This document shows, piece by piece, positions 1 through 12,607 of a stretch of 64,000 bases of DNA. The DNA is taken from NCBI RefSeq assembly GCF_026745355.1, contig NC_079208.1, positions 51,910,767-51,974,766 of the forward strand. Reading direction: 5' to 3'. The position numbers and the translations under genes are program-made. The stretch comes from Beta vulgaris subsp. vulgaris (lineage: Eukaryota; Streptophyta; Magnoliopsida; Caryophyllales; Amaranthaceae). Each line of letters begins with the position of its first letter. Positions within the stretch are counted from its first letter, which is position 1. Below the pieces are notes generated by a model. It did not search any database. It saw nothing but the letters and a program-made list of their open reading frames with translations, and was not told the DNA's origin.

Positions 1-67
1 CATATCACTATTCATTTCAGTTCAATTCAGTTCAGTTTAACTGTTTTATGCCGAAGAGAACAGGCCC
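1..67. mobile_element. Right end of a PIF/Harbinger-like MITE
   Basis: The first 67 bases are TTCAG pentamer repeats followed by a terminus ending GAGAACAGGCCC. The same terminus bounds two complete elements in this window (29455-30457 and 38223-39100), whose flanks are TTA/TAA duplications. The left part lies outside the window. It sits just upstream of a splice acceptor of the GDSL gene, so it probably lies in an intron of that gene. Confidence 0.75.
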
Positions 68-126
68 GTAGTACAACTATTGTATAGAAAATCTTTGGTG
101 CTTATATTTGCTTCTTGATTTGGCAG

Positions 127-697
127 GAAATTTACAAAACAGGAGGAAGGAAATTCGCGTTCTTGAACGTCCCACCAGTGGGTTGTATGCCAATTGCTAG
201 AATTTCAAGTACAAATGGTGACTGTATAAAAGAACCATTATTAAGCTACCCCAAACAACACAATATAGCTCTTGTTTCTATCCTTAACGAACTGAAAATG
301 AAGTTACCAGGGTTCAAATATTCACTTTATGATTTCTATACCAATCTCCAACAAAGAATTGACTACCCCTCAAAATATGGTACACATTTTTACTACTTAT
401 GATCAACCAAAAATAGCTTAAAAAAGATAGATTGATTAACATAGTTACAATTATTGATGAACAGGCTACAAAGAGGGGAAGACAGCATGTTGTGGATCAG
501 GAAAATTCAGAGGTATATTCAGTTGCGGCGGGACAAGAGGGATCGAAGAGTATGAATTGTGCGAAAATGTAGATGATTATGTGTTTTGGGATGCTGCTCA
601 TCCCACAGAGAAAGTTTACAGACAATTAGCAGATGAGATGTGGAATTCTCACTCTCATGGATCATACAGCATCAAAGACCTCTTCTATTTATCTTAA
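127..697 (+). CDS. GDSL esterase/lipase, last two exons (5' part outside window)
   Basis: This is the C-terminal part of a plant GDSL (SGNH-fold) esterase/lipase, a usually secreted serine hydrolase of lipids or cell-wall esters. Exons are 127-379 and 465-697. The acceptor is TGGCAG before 127, the donor GTACAC follows 379, the acceptor AACAG precedes 465, and the phases agree (1/2), giving a stop at 695-697. The first exon carries the conserved block around residues LNVPPVGCMP. The second carries KTACCGSG and FWDAAHPTE, which supplies the catalytic Asp and His (DxxH, block V). The GDSL nucleophile block and the oxyanion Gly and Asn blocks lie upstream of the window. Reading is uninterrupted across the junction, so this looks like a functional gene end. 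Substrate cannot be told. Confidence 0.9.
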
Positions 698-2507
698 CAG
701 ATTTGGTTAAAAAAAAATTGGATTATGCTATATGCAGCCCTTAGAACTGCGTATAAGACATAAATACATTGCTTCAAATGAAATTTAGCTGTAAATTTAT
801 GACAAATGTTTTCATTAATGTATGTAATAAATGATCAGTTAATGCTTGTTTTTTCCATTTTTAGCTTCTTATATGCAGCCCTTAGGGCTGCATTTAGCTT
901 TTTCCAAAAAAAAAAGTATTGTGATCTGTGAATCACGCTTTGTTTAGGTTTGCTATGAAGTTGTGTGATTGTAACTCATTGTTGGGTTGTTGCGAGCCTA
1001 TATTAAGGAGTATATCATAATATGCGTATACGTTTGGAACTAATTTTATAAGGTATATCATATAGTGATCTAGGAGCAGCACTGCATATGGTTGCTTATA
1101 TTCTGGAGTTGATCAATAAACTTAAATAAAATTCATCGAGTTGATTTCCAAATTGTAGTATATTGTTAAACTATATCTCCATAACCACAAATGAAATTTT
1201 GTTTGTGAAGAGATGTTCATATAAAAGAAACAAATTCGTATTCATCGAAATAAACTTCAATCATATAGGAGTAATTTATAAGCTTATAACAACATATAAA
1301 ACAATTGTTTGAGGCTCATTAATGAATCTTAATTTTGTCGGTAAAAATTTTCCTCATAAGGAAGTTAGAGTTCAAAATGAAAAGATCACTCCAGCCATTA
1401 ATATTAACAAAGACGTGAGTTTAAGTGAATTTAGGTTTATCATAATAAAAAAAGAATACAAATTGATGGTTGAGAAAAGGGTTCACCAAAAAATCTAGAC
1501 ATAAAGTACGACATGTAGTATACATCCGAGTGAGCCATATAATAATCATTATCATTGCACTGTTGCTTATTAAGGAAATTCAAAAAAATATTAATTCTAG
1601 AGGAAACAACAAATTTGATAAATATTTTTTGGGTTCAAGTCAAGTTTCGAGACAATATTCAAAAGGCTCATATTTTACAAGGAAAATTCCAAAAATTTCA
1701 ACAATTAAATGAGGTAAAATGACCCCACTTCATGAATGGTGCATCTGCCCTGCATAGTGTAATCATCCTATAATATCCAGATGACAAATGTTGTCATCAT
1801 GTGATTAGGAGATAAATTAAATATTAATCAGATGTATGAGTCAATCTTCCACAGTCTACAATCCTCATAGCATATCCTGATATCCTTGTCCCAATAAATA
1901 ATAATGAGGTTAAGCAATAAGTTAACATAACAATCACAACTCTCTAGGACGTGAGTGTCAGGAACTCCATATCGCATGTGGTTGGATTTTGCAGGGACAA
2001 TAATCGTAAGAGGAAACAGATCCAGATATAGTACAACAACAATCAGAATAATCAAATATTTAACTTTAAGTCTCAACAATCATTAACTTATTAATTAGCA
2101 CTAGTTTAAATAATGGGTCTTACCTAAATTATTAACTTACTTTTCTGGAACATTGTCTTAGTGTACAACTGTACATGTATGTAGTTTTATCCTTGTTCCA
2201 TGTGAAAGCAACCTTTGTTAATCCAAAAATAAAAGTGAAGAACAAAAAAAAGACATACAGAAATACAGTAAGAAGCTGAGAATTGGACATGTCCTAAAAA
2301 TACATATCCAACAGGTTTTATATGTATCACATGTAACATTTCCTCTTTCCTACAAGTGATGATGTTTAGAGGAAAAGAAACTATAAAAATGGAAACTTTC
2401 AACCTAAAATAGGATCCTCAGCTATCCAATAAACAGAAAAAACATCCACTCCCTCAAAATATTTACAACAAAAACCTACTGTAACTGTAAGTATCCACAT
2501 TGATTTC
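698..2507. other. Intergenic, no gene seen
   Basis: AT-rich sequence between the converging 3' ends of the GDSL and bZIP genes. It includes the GDSL 3' UTR, where a short motif TATGCAGCCCTTAG occurs twice (about 730 and 872), and the bZIP 3' UTR. Small open frames here lack conserved character. Confidence 0.5.
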
Positions 2508-5500
2508 TCACCATGGCCCGGTTTGTGTCCTCCTAAGCTTTTTCCGAGAACCAGATTGTGCATTTATCATCTCCATCACCTGTTTCGCAACAATTGTATC
2601 ATAATTAACTTGGTGATTTTGTAAACGACTCTAATATTTACTCGAATGCTTAACCACTATCACAAGACAAAGAGGACGAAACAAGAAGATTGTGAAGGGA
2701 GCGAGATAGTTAACCATACATGTGATGAAGTAACTAACATAGAAAGGCCTCTTTACATAACATGTTCTGTGGAGAACAAAAGAAAGGAGGGGAGGGGGAA
2801 CTGCGAGGTGGATGACAAAATTTTTACTCCCTTTGTTCTCCACAAAGCACCGTAAATAACTGGACTCAAATAGCATAGAATGTGTACCTGATTTTTTTGC
2901 ATTTCCATTATTTCAGCCTGCAGTCAGAAAAGCAAGCCCTATAGATCATGACTTCAAGCAACAATAAATTTTAGCAAGAAGTTACTCAGGAGACGCACCT
3001 GTTTCTTCCGTAACTCTTGATTCTCCTCTTTTAGTTTTTGAACCTCCTGCTCCAGCTCCATAGTATAGGCCTGAAGAAGAAAATATAATACGTAAGACAT
3101 AAATAAAATATGACAAGAGCTCGAAAAAATTGCAGTTGTAGGCGAGTACGATCTCTAGTTTTATACAGATTATTCCGCTTTTTGTGCAGTGAGAGTGGGA
3201 CTGGAGACATGTTTTGAGAGAGGAAGAAAGAGAATACACTAATGCACAAAAAAAAAAAAAAAAAAAATACTACGAAGATTATGGTGACTAACACATCAAT
3301 AAATTTGGTCCCACGTCAAATAAATTTTCTGTAATTACTGTATATCACAGGATCCTGAGCAACTCATCAATAAATATCAGGTATGTTCATTGTGAGAAGT
3401 ATCAGTTTCGGGAAAAAACATGTTTAACCAAATGCTCCAAAAAAATATATCTGTCCATATCAGAGGACCCTTCACTCATAAGTTCACAACCGTTTTTGTA
3501 CAAGACAGAAGACCTACAATCTCACATGAAAATGAAATGCCTTGATTTCAAGTCCCGATATTCTTACAGGTAATAGAAAACTCCTGATGGGAAGATCTGA
3601 TGCTAACTGTTCTTTGAAACTCTTAACCAATTACAATTTAAACAACTGTCAACAGGACATACAAATCACCCCTAAAAGCACCAAGCGGCCATTAGAGTCC
3701 CATGTCATTAACAAAGACCTTTTTTGGCATTACACCATAACACTGCCTTCCCCTTTTACTCTATCCTCTATTTGATCTTTTCTTCTTTAGATTTGTGTCC
3801 GTTATTCTCTTTTTTCACTGTTTTATTCATAATCCAATTTCCCTCTAGGCTCTACTCCACTCCAGGTGCAAAAACAATAATAAGTTGTCTCCCTAAAGAA
3901 ACGAGACTTTCGTGATCATAAAATGGTTCATATTGTGACGGATGCAATTAACAGAGCAAAAATTAATGAACAATTGACACACGGAATAAACGTGCTTGGT
4001 TGATCCTAGAGCCAGATATTTAATTCAAGGCATAGTTTAACAGTTCACCCACCCGATCTAACATCCACCACTAATGTTTCAATTTAACAAAACATTCATC
4101 AAACTTAGTCAGGTGCCAATGCTGACCTTCAACTAATTAACTACAGAGACATTCTTGACAAAGCAGAAAAACTAAGACTGGAAGAAGATGATGCAAGAAA
4201 TAAAGTTATCAGTAACATCCACATAGTAGAACTATTTTGTCATTATATGTATGCTTCGGACAGATTAGCTTACTCATAATTCATTAATATCTCACTATAT
4301 CGTGCATTTAAATCTGAATCATCATAACTGCAACATGCTTGGCAATGTTATGGTTGAAAAGCCAAAACATGCTTGTTCTTGCATTGGAAGCTAACAATCT
4401 AAACCATAAAACTATAAAGCAATTCACCATGCAAGCAAAACAACACGAATTGCAACCCCACTTCCAGATATATAATCACAGATATAATAGTAAAACCAAG
4501 AAAAAATTGGAATATAAGTTACCTGTTTACGTGCTCGGGACCTTGCAGCTGATTCTCTATTTTTTATCATCCGCCTCTGCCTCCTCTCAACAACTTTGTC
4601 AACAGCATGGATTCCTTTTCTCCCTCTAAGACCACCATTAAACATGTACGGAACTGGTGATACAGAGGATGAGTCCCCATTGCTCCTGCCAAGCCCATCG
4701 GATGACAAAGCTGCAGGAGATCCAGCAGGAACACCAATTGCTCCACCTCCTCCTAACCCAACCATACCCATTCCTCCACCACCTTGTGGAGCTGCACTTT
4801 GGACCATATTGCTGTTGATCCCAGGATCACCTAATCCCATGATGCCACCCCTAACTCCTACGTTACCTAGCTGAGCATTGTTGGGAAGTGTCATAGCAGA
4901 AGCATATGAAACAGCAGCCTGTTTAGGGAACAGTGGTTGTTGCTGTTGTTGTTGTTGTTGTTGCTGCTGCTGCTGCTGTGGCTGCTGGGAGTGGGATAGC
5001 TGTGTCGGTGTTTGCTGTTGCTGCTGCTGTTGTGATGTTCGAACCCCATTAACATTTAATGGCAAATTAGCTGCTTGCAATGACATCTGATGGTTAGTCT
5101 CCGCAATATGATTACCCATCAACTCAACACCTCGGCCAGGTTGTTGAAAGTTAATACCAAAACCTGTATTACCATTGTTCCCATTACTAGGCCTAGCAAA
5201 ATCTCCAAAAATTCCAGCACCAGCAGAAGTGTTATTATTATTGTTAGGCTTCCCAACCACTTGGGTATCTTCCCTTACAACCCCAGCTCTCACCAAAAAC
5301 TCCTCCAAAGTGATCTCCCCAAGTGTCTGCTGTCTCTGTGGCACATTAGATCCACCACCCCCGTCTTTCCCACCATTAAACTCTTTCGCAATATCCTTCC
5401 ATACCTCATCAACCGTTTTCTGACTAAGCGTCCTAGGTAGTGTTAGTGAACCCTGTCTCTGCAAATATCCACCCGAACTCCCCCCTTCTTGAATACCACT

Positions 5501-5818
5501 CCCAACAACAGCAGCAGCTGCAGCAACAGCTGCTGTTCCTGCTCCTGCTCCTGGTGCCATACATTGTGTTTCTTCAGCACTCCATATGTTCTTCAACAAT
5601 TCATCCATATTCATTGACCCAAAATCCTTCCCCATCCCACCTAATGTATTCTGAAATTCGTCGAACGTTAAGGAATATACTGATAGTTGTCTTGCTAAGG
5701 AGAAGTTCCCTGACCCTAACCCTGACCCAGGTGGTCTTCCACTTCCACCAACACCCCCATCACCTGCTGCTTCATTTCCATAGTTCTTACTGAAGTTTAT
5801 ATTAGTATTACTCCCCAT
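2508..5818 (-). CDS. ABF: ABF/AREB-type bZIP transcription factor
   Basis: Group A bZIP factor. In the known family it binds ABRE (ACGTGG) elements and drives abscisic-acid and drought responses in the nucleus. Exons on the minus strand are 5818-4523, 3070-2999, 2917-2888 and 2579-2508. All have GT-AG borders and phase 0, giving 489 residues against about 400-450 in the family. Visible blocks are the N-terminal conserved regions with SnRK2-type sites RQLS (near residue 43), RTLS (near 130) and RQQT (near 163). Two poly-Gln tracts lie mid-protein. The basic region has N-x7-R (NRESAARSR) just before the first intron, and the zipper continues in exon 2. The C-terminus is RRTQTGPW, the family's C4 signature. 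The start is the only ATG that begins the conserved frame. The gene appears intact. The long Gly, Gln and Ala runs are low-complexity additions. Confidence 0.96.
4936..5032 (-). repeat. CAG/CAA repeat encoding two poly-Gln tracts
   Basis: On the coding strand this is an interrupted CAG/CAA run giving about 14 consecutive Gln and, 12 residues further N-terminal, a second tract of about 7 Gln within the bZIP protein. The codon mixture (CAA and CAG) and the separate tracts suggest length variation between alleles. The plus-strand poly-Cys reading is a shadow. Confidence 0.9.
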
Positions 5819-6003
5819 TTTCTACTAATTTTCTACTTAACTTACAAATTCAACACCCACTAGTAATTTTTCCACAAATCTGAGTAATCTTCAATTCATA
5901 AAAAGTACAGATATCAACAAAAATTAACACATAACAAAGTCTTACATGTGAACTTGCTTCAATTGCAACTCTAATTTCAACAATATGTTCCCACAACTAC
6001 AAC

Positions 6004-6415
6004 CTGCAAAATCAAACAACACCCAATTAATAAAAACACATTACTGACATTACCATAAATTCCATTCAAACTAAAAACAGCAAAAAAAAAAAAACCAGAA
6101 AAAAAATCTGGGATTTAACCCATTTTTAGGGTTTCCAACAAAGATCTAAACTTTCAACATATAACTTATCAACTTCTATCACTAATCAAACCACCAACTT
6201 ACTCACTGATCAAAACCCAAAAAAATTAAAATAAAAAACCCAGATTTTTAAATTTTCAATCATATAATACAACTAAAAAATCCCAATAAATCAAAAAAAA
6301 GAAACATAAAAAATAAACAATACAGTCACAGAGTAAAGGGTTGAAAATTTTGAGACTTGCTGGAAAAAATAAAAGACAAAAATCAAAAAAAAAAAAAATG
6401 TTGTATTTTATTTAC
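6004..6415 (-). other. Intron in the 5' leader of the bZIP gene
   Basis: On the minus strand a donor (CACTG then GTAAAT, at 6415) and an acceptor (TTTTGCAG, ending at 6004) bracket an AT-rich stretch upstream of the ATG at 5818. Leader introns are usual in ABF genes. The first exon would be the CT/GA-rich stretch at about 6416-6545. This is inferred from splice signals only. Confidence 0.6.
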
Positions 6416-6540
6416 CAGTGGGAGAAGTTTTTAATTCTGGACAAGTGTCGGCTGTCTAGCTCTTGATGAAAAATAAAAGAGAGAAGCAAACTCTTTTTAT
6501 TTTCTTTCTTTCACCAAAAATTTCTCTTTCTCTCTCTACA

Positions 6541-6745
6541 CTCTTTTAAAGAGAGAAGACATTTTTAGGTGCATTTTATCCTCAAATTTTTAATTAAGTG
6601 GGACCCACATTAAGAGGGGTACGTGGACCAATAATGGAGTAGTAGGAGAGATTGATGTGACATTAAAAAGATTAGAAACCGTTGATTTTAAGTTAACCAA
6701 TTAAAATGAGATACATGGGTTACATCTTAACCGTCCACGTTGCGT
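6541..6745 (-). promoter_or_regulatory. Putative bZIP gene promoter with ABRE-core motifs
   Basis: Upstream of the presumed leader exon, TTTAAA (about 6545) could serve as a TATA-like box. ACGTGG at 6622-6627 and CCACGT at 6735-6740 are ABRE cores in opposite orientations. ABF genes are known in other plants to be ABA-induced and partly self-regulated, and these motifs would fit that. Such hexamers also occur by chance. Confidence 0.35.
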
Positions 6746-7427
6746 AATTTAAAGTCGATGGATGAGGCTATGTCTCACGCTTTCTTTTTATTATTTTTTA
6801 TTTTTTTTTGGGTAGTTAGTTGGTGGGTTCAATTAGCTAAAATGAGCCATGGGAGTAAGTAACACCACCACCACCAAGTCTATCACTATTCACTAGTAGT
6901 AGTATAATAAGTTTGAGGTCAGATACTTTTTTAAAAAATTTGTTCGAGTTTTGCTATTTGAGGGATTTCTCTGATCTGATCAACTCAGGAGTTGATTGTA
7001 ACATATCCTTATTATAGTAATACCGATATTTCTGGTAAGTTAAGTCAACAAAAATTTGTGGTGTGAATTGAATTTTGTCTTATTTGAAGTAAGATGAATT
7101 GGTTGAGGGTTATCTAGACCTAATATAGTTTGAGAGTTGAAATTTTGTAGTTTGGTTTGATCTATTTTTTTATTGGTTTGATTGAATTTTGCGGTATTGG
7201 TTTGAAGTTAGAAATTTTCTAGTTGATGTAATAATGATATTTTGGTCGTTTACTAAGTGTAGTAGAAATAGGGTAGTAGATGAGTTGGCAAATCTCCAAT
7301 TTATGATGTATAGGAATTCAGATGTTAAAAGCGGAATTTCAAGAATTATATTCTTTACATCTAATCCAAGAACAAGTTGCATAAACTAACATGAATCAGA
7401 AATATATAGCATTTTATATATTTTTGA
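6746..7427. other. Intergenic, nothing recognised
   Basis: AT-rich sequence between the bZIP promoter and the copia LTR. Two small open frames at 7170-7389 overlap in opposite strands and show no family character. Confidence 0.5.
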
Positions 7428-8022
7428 TGCGTGAATACCAAAAATACTAACTTTCAAGTGAGATCTTATGAGAATGTCAAGCGTCGTTCCTCTAGTGCTG
7501 GTCCACGAACAACGGTTAGAACACCACGTATGCTAGTACGGAAAGAGAGAACTTTTCACTCCTTACTTTGTATGGTGTTAGGCCAAAAGGGAGGAAGAAG
7601 AGGAGTCTAAGTCTTTAACAAGAATCAGAATTTTTAGCAAAAGATAATGATCTAATTTCATTTGTAACCTCTATATCAATATATAGAGTTGTTACAATGG
7701 TGGTTTCATAAGGCTTAATTAGGCACATACAGCCACCCATTATGAGTCATTTAACAAGTGTTACAACTCTTCCTTTACCATCCACATGACCATCAAACCA
7801 TTTCCAAAATGGATTTGGGTAAAAATCTAATTTTTGTTACAATGTGTGACCTCATAGGTTCCAATCAATATTAGTAGTTGGCCCAATCTCATTAGTCCAA
7901 CAACCCGTAATTTAGCTTCTAGCAAAACGTTACAATCATCTAATATTATTGAATATATTATCTATATAAATTTGTCCAAGTGTACTTAGATTATTACACT
8001 TGATTGAGGACAAAATCCTTCA
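7428..8022 (-). repeat. 3' LTR of a Ty1/copia element
   Basis: On the plus strand it begins TGCGTGAATACC and ends ATCCTTCA, so it has TG...CA ends. It is directly followed (minus-strand upstream) by a purine-rich tract AAGTGGGAGAT, as expected of a polypurine tract beside a 3' LTR. It lies downstream of the RNase H domain of the minus-strand polyprotein. No matching 5' LTR was recognised in the window, so no LTR age can be given. Confidence 0.65.
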
Positions 8023-8929
8023 ATCTCCCACTTGTCTGAGAACAAGTGTGTAATCTTCAAACTCCTTAAGTCACTTAATGTCCAACTTGATAATAAGGTA
8101 ACATCCAATGTTAATCGTATCAATGTTCAAGTCGATTCGTGAAATCCGAGTTCGAACTATCGAAACAAATGATTAACTCTTTAATCATTTGAGCACCGCC
8201 ATGCATTTTTTCAGTTCTTAGTTCTTACTCTTCAAGAGGCCAATACACCAATCCTAACTCTTAGGAGGACTTATCCCATCTTGTATATATAATCAAAACT
8301 CCCACTCAATTTGTAGCAGTTTCGATCACTGCCTTCATAACCTCCTTTTACGACACGACGTTTTGCAGTGTCAAAAACATACTAATCCTTAAGTAAGAAT
8401 AGTGTCATACTCATGTCAAAGGAATCCACTAAGTATATTAATGAGATTCTCATAAAGCTTTTAGAGAACTCCAACTGGGTCTTCCCAACGTGTATCAACT
8501 ATACACGCCTATGTAAATGGCTAGACATCTATATTCCCCACATAGCCCATGAAATTGCGCTATCAATCAACTTGCAATCTAGTCCATGAAACTGAATCAT
8601 TTACATTCTACTTTAATGATTCGAAATAGGGACCAAGGTATACTATGACTTCTGTTCACTTAATAGGTTTTCATTTGTCAAATCACGTATTTGACAATCG
8701 TATCAAGCGTTATAAAATACTTTGAACGTTTTATTTAATAATAAACCAAAATTAAATAAGTATATAACCTTTTATTGATAAAGATAACCAAACATATCAT
8801 AGAGTAACTACAACTGTGAACTAATTAAAAGTAAAATAGTACACAATCAAAACCACTCTCATATATGCTTGAGCCTTATAGCCCTAGTATGACTCTCATA
8901 TTTAGGCTGAGGGTTGAGGGCTGAGGCAA

Positions 8930-11165
8930 TGGTTTAGTCAAATAATCTATCAGCGACATTGCTATCCGTATGAACTTTGCTAACTATTACATCTTTTCTC
9001 TCAACGATTTCTCGAATTATGAGATGAAACTTCCTAAGTACATGTTTACACCTTTGATGTGATCTTGGTTCCTTAGACTGAGCTATGTCACCATTGTTAT
9101 TACAATGTAAAACAATACCATCTCAAACACTAGGCACTACTCCTAGCTCCATAATGAACTTCTTCATCCAAATGGCTTCCTTTTCTGCATCTGCCGCAAC
9201 AATGTACTCAGCTTCTGTTGTAGAGTTCGCGATAGTGGTTTGCTTTGAACTTTTTCAACTCACTGCCCATCCATTTAGACAAAAGATGAAAGCAGATTGG
9301 GAACAAAAATCATCTTTGTCAGTTTGCATCTGTGTAACCCTCAACATTTAACTTAATTTCACCTCCATACGCTAAGAAATTATCCTTAGTCTTTCTTAAG
9401 TACTTTAGGATATTCTTAGCTGCACTCCAGTGTGTGTCACCTGGATTTGATTGGAATCTGTTACCCATGCTCAAGGCATATGAAACATCTGGATGAGTAC
9501 AAATTATGGAGTACATAATAGACCATATAGCTGACGCATAAGGAACATTACTCTTTCGCTTAATCTCATCAAGTCCAGATTGACACTAGGTCTTGCTAAG
9601 AGACATGCCATGTTGCATGAGAAGAAAACCTCTCTTAGAGTTTTTCATGTTGAACTTAGTGACGATCTTATCTATATAAGTTCGTTGGCTAACTCCAATC
9701 ATCCTCTTAGACCTATCCATATAGATCTTAATCCCCAAAATATATGCAGTGTTTCCAAGGTCTTTCATAGAGAAACAACTCTTCAACCATTCCTTGACTG
9801 ACTCAAACATGGGAATGTAGGGTCCTATGAGAATTATGTCATCTACATACAAGCTAATAAGACTATGTTACTCCCACTTTCCTTCTTGTAAACATAAGAC
9901 TCTTCTCCGTTTTTGAGAAAACCAAATTGTTTGATTGCCTCATTAAATCGAAGATTTCAACTCCGGGATGCTTGCTTCAATCCATAAATGGATTTTTGAA
10001 GCTTACATACCATCCTAGGATATTGTGGATCCACAAAACCTTCCGGTTGTGTCATATACACATCATCTTTCAAGAACCCATTCAAGAAGGCGAATTCGAC
10101 ATCCATTTGCCAAATCTTGTAATCATAAAAGGCAGCGATCGCTAGGAGTATCCGAATGGATTTAAGAATTGCTACTGGTGAAAAGGTTTCATCATAGTCT
10201 ATATCATGAACTTGCTTGAACCCTTTTGCAGCCAACCTTTCTTTGTAAACCTGAATGTTACCATCCTTGTTTGTTTCACTTTGAAAACCCATTTGCAACC
10301 AATAGGTGTAATCCCATCGGGCAAATCCATCAAGTCCCATACTTGATTTTCAGACATGGATGTCATTTAGGACCTCATGGCTTCAAGCCATTTTTCAGTA
10401 TCAAAGCTTATTTGTAAGTAGTAGGTTCCCTAATTTCTAAAATCATTATCTCATAACTTTTAGTTAACAAGAAATCAACGAACTTTTTATTTGGTAACCT
10501 TGGTCTACTACACCTACGAAGGGCTGCAATATGAGAAATTTTATTCTCAACAATTTGAGAATTTATGCACGAATTAGATTTGGGTGGGACAATAGAAGGT
10601 TCGTGTATGCGATGCACGTCCTCCAACACTTGGTCAGTTATGGGAGAAGATTCCTTCAAAGGAGGAACTACTTCAAGCTCCACACTGGCACTTGTGTTCT
10701 TGCTCTAACATAGGTGAACTATGTCCATTTGCTGCTTTTCTCGAATTTCTTCGAGAAATAAATTACTCCCACTTACCTTTTTGGAATAAAATCTTTTTCC
10801 AAAAAGACACCACGACGAGCAACAAACACTTTGCCCTCAGTTTGATTGTAGAAGTAATAACCCTTGGTTTATTTGGGATAACCCACAACGAAACACTTAT
10901 CTGATTTTGGGATGAGTTTGCATGAAAGTAAATGTTTTACATAAACCTCACAACCCCAAATACGTAGAAAATACAAGCTTGGAACTTTTTCACTCCATAT
11001 CTCATATGGTATCTTTTCTATTGCCTTTGATAAAGTTTTATTAAGTGTGAAAGTAGTAATTTCGAGAGCATATCCCCAGAAGGATATTGGAAGATCATCA
11101 AAACTCATCATAGACCGTACCATATCGAGTAGAGTTCGGTTCCTCCTTTCAAACACACCATTCAA
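8930..11165 (-). pseudogene. Ty1/copia polyprotein remnant: integrase C-part, RT, RNase H
   Basis: Read from 11165 downward on the minus strand, fragments appear in copia order. First is the integrase distal part (FERRNRTLLDMVRSMM and FWGYALE, 11165-10869). A linker follows (10683-10408), then reverse transcriptase (10340-9957, with AFLNG and IYGLKQASR). The RT catalytic YVDD box is at about 9852-9841. Last come the connection and RNase H (9516 down to about 8930, including RSHQRCKHV). The pieces lie in different frames, with several frameshifts and stops, so no protein is made. RT has the YVDD metal-binding pair intact. It continues into the 3' LTR at 7428-8022. The lineage within copia was not resolved. 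Confidence 0.85.
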
Positions 11166-12607
11166 CTGAGGTGTTCCAAGCGGAGTTAGTTGTGAAAGAA
11201 TTCCACAACCTCAAGTGATCACTAAACTCTTGGCTCAAATATTCACCACCACGATCGATCGTAGTGCATTGATGTTTTGCCAAGCTGGTTTTGGACTTCA
11301 TTTCGAATTCTTTGAACTTTTCAAATGATTTGACTTATGCTTCATTAAATAGACATATCCATATCTATTAAATCGTTAGTGAAAGTATGAAGTACCTAAA
11401 CCCTCCCCTACTTTTGTGTTCATTGGTCCACACACACAGTGTGTATTAGGCCCAATAATCACTGGTCTTTCACCCTTTCCAGTAAAAGGTGACTTTTCAT
11501 TTTACCATTAAACATGATTCACACACATCAAATGGCTAAAGTCAAAGGATGTTAGAAGTCCATCTCTATGTAACTTCTATATGCGTTTCGCGTTTATATG
11601 TCCTAACGACAATGCCATAAGTAAGTAGGATTAGTATCGCTTGATTTTTTTTTGTTGTCTATGTTAAGGACATCTTTGTCTAAGTCTAGGAATATAGACC
11701 ATTAGACCTTTTAGCATGGCATAAAACATTAATTCAAATAAACAGAGGAACAACCTTTCTCAATTGTAAATGAAAACCCTTCATTTCTCCAAAATAGGAA
11801 TAGAAATAATGTTTTTGGTAATAGCAGAAACATAATAACATTATTAAGCTCTAATATTAATACGAAGGCAAAGGTAACTATAAGTCCAAATACAATGGCC
11901 GCAACTCTTGCACCATATCCAATGCCCAATTCTACCTCTCCTTTAGCCAAGGTTCTACTCTTTCTTAATTAGTCCCTGCACATTTGAAACAATGTGAGAA
12001 ACACAATCGGTATCAAATACCCAAGAAGTAGATGTTGCTAAATTAATGACAATGACATAAAAACCTGAAGAAGAAGCCCTAGACTTATTATCCTTCAGAT
12101 ACTTTGGGCAGTTGCGCTTCCAATGACCTATTTAATCACAATAGAAGCACTTGGCATTTGCGACCACCTTTGGCTTATCAACAGTCTTAATGCCAACTTG
12201 CTTGCCCTTCTCTCGCTTTTTCTTTCCAAAGCATTCTTTCTTAAAACCCTTGCCTTTTTGAACCATAAGAACTTCCTTCTTAGAGTGAGCCCATTGGATG
12301 ATCTACAAGCTAGATCATGAGGAGAGAGGGAGAAAATTATTATAAAGAATTAGGAGAGAGAAAAAAAGAGGAGAGAGAGAATGATGATCAGATCATTACA
12401 ATGATCAGATCATTGTTGGATCATAGTTAAAGCTCACGAAAGAAAATAATTGGTAGGCCCCATGTATAATGAGTTGGCAACAATCTAATGGCATTAATCA
12501 AAGCAATCCAATGGTTAAAAAGCCTAAATTTTAGATCATCCATTGTGGGTAAAAAAAAACATAAAAACTAATGATAGATCATAAGTGAGGTGGAAGAGAG
12601 TGGAAAT
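11117..12607. repeat. Direct duplication, left copy (copia integrase to gag-side)
   Basis: This 1491-base block matches 14237-15753 from GTACCATATCGAG through GAGTGGAAAT. In the first 860 bases it lacks about 25 single bases relative to the other copy, and the last 640 bases are almost identical. Because of the losses the integrase is unreadable here, while the right copy keeps a 117-codon frame. The left end joins continuous copia sequence. The right end abuts a gypsy LTR. Confidence 0.9.

Noticed and set aside
1470..2402. Small frames on both strands
   Set aside because: Short, AT-driven and not conserved in character. They lie in 3' flanks between convergent genes.
4596..4874. Plus-strand Pro-rich frame
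   Set aside because: Antisense shadow of the Gly-rich part of the bZIP exon, which has a validated splice chain and conserved blocks on the minus strand.
4878..5090. Plus-strand frame rich in Cys
   Set aside because: Antisense reading of the poly-Gln codons of the bZIP gene.
12123..12320. Plus-strand 65-codon frame found identically at 15269-15466
   Set aside because: It is the antisense of the copia zinc-knuckle and linker region, and is identical only because the block is duplicated.
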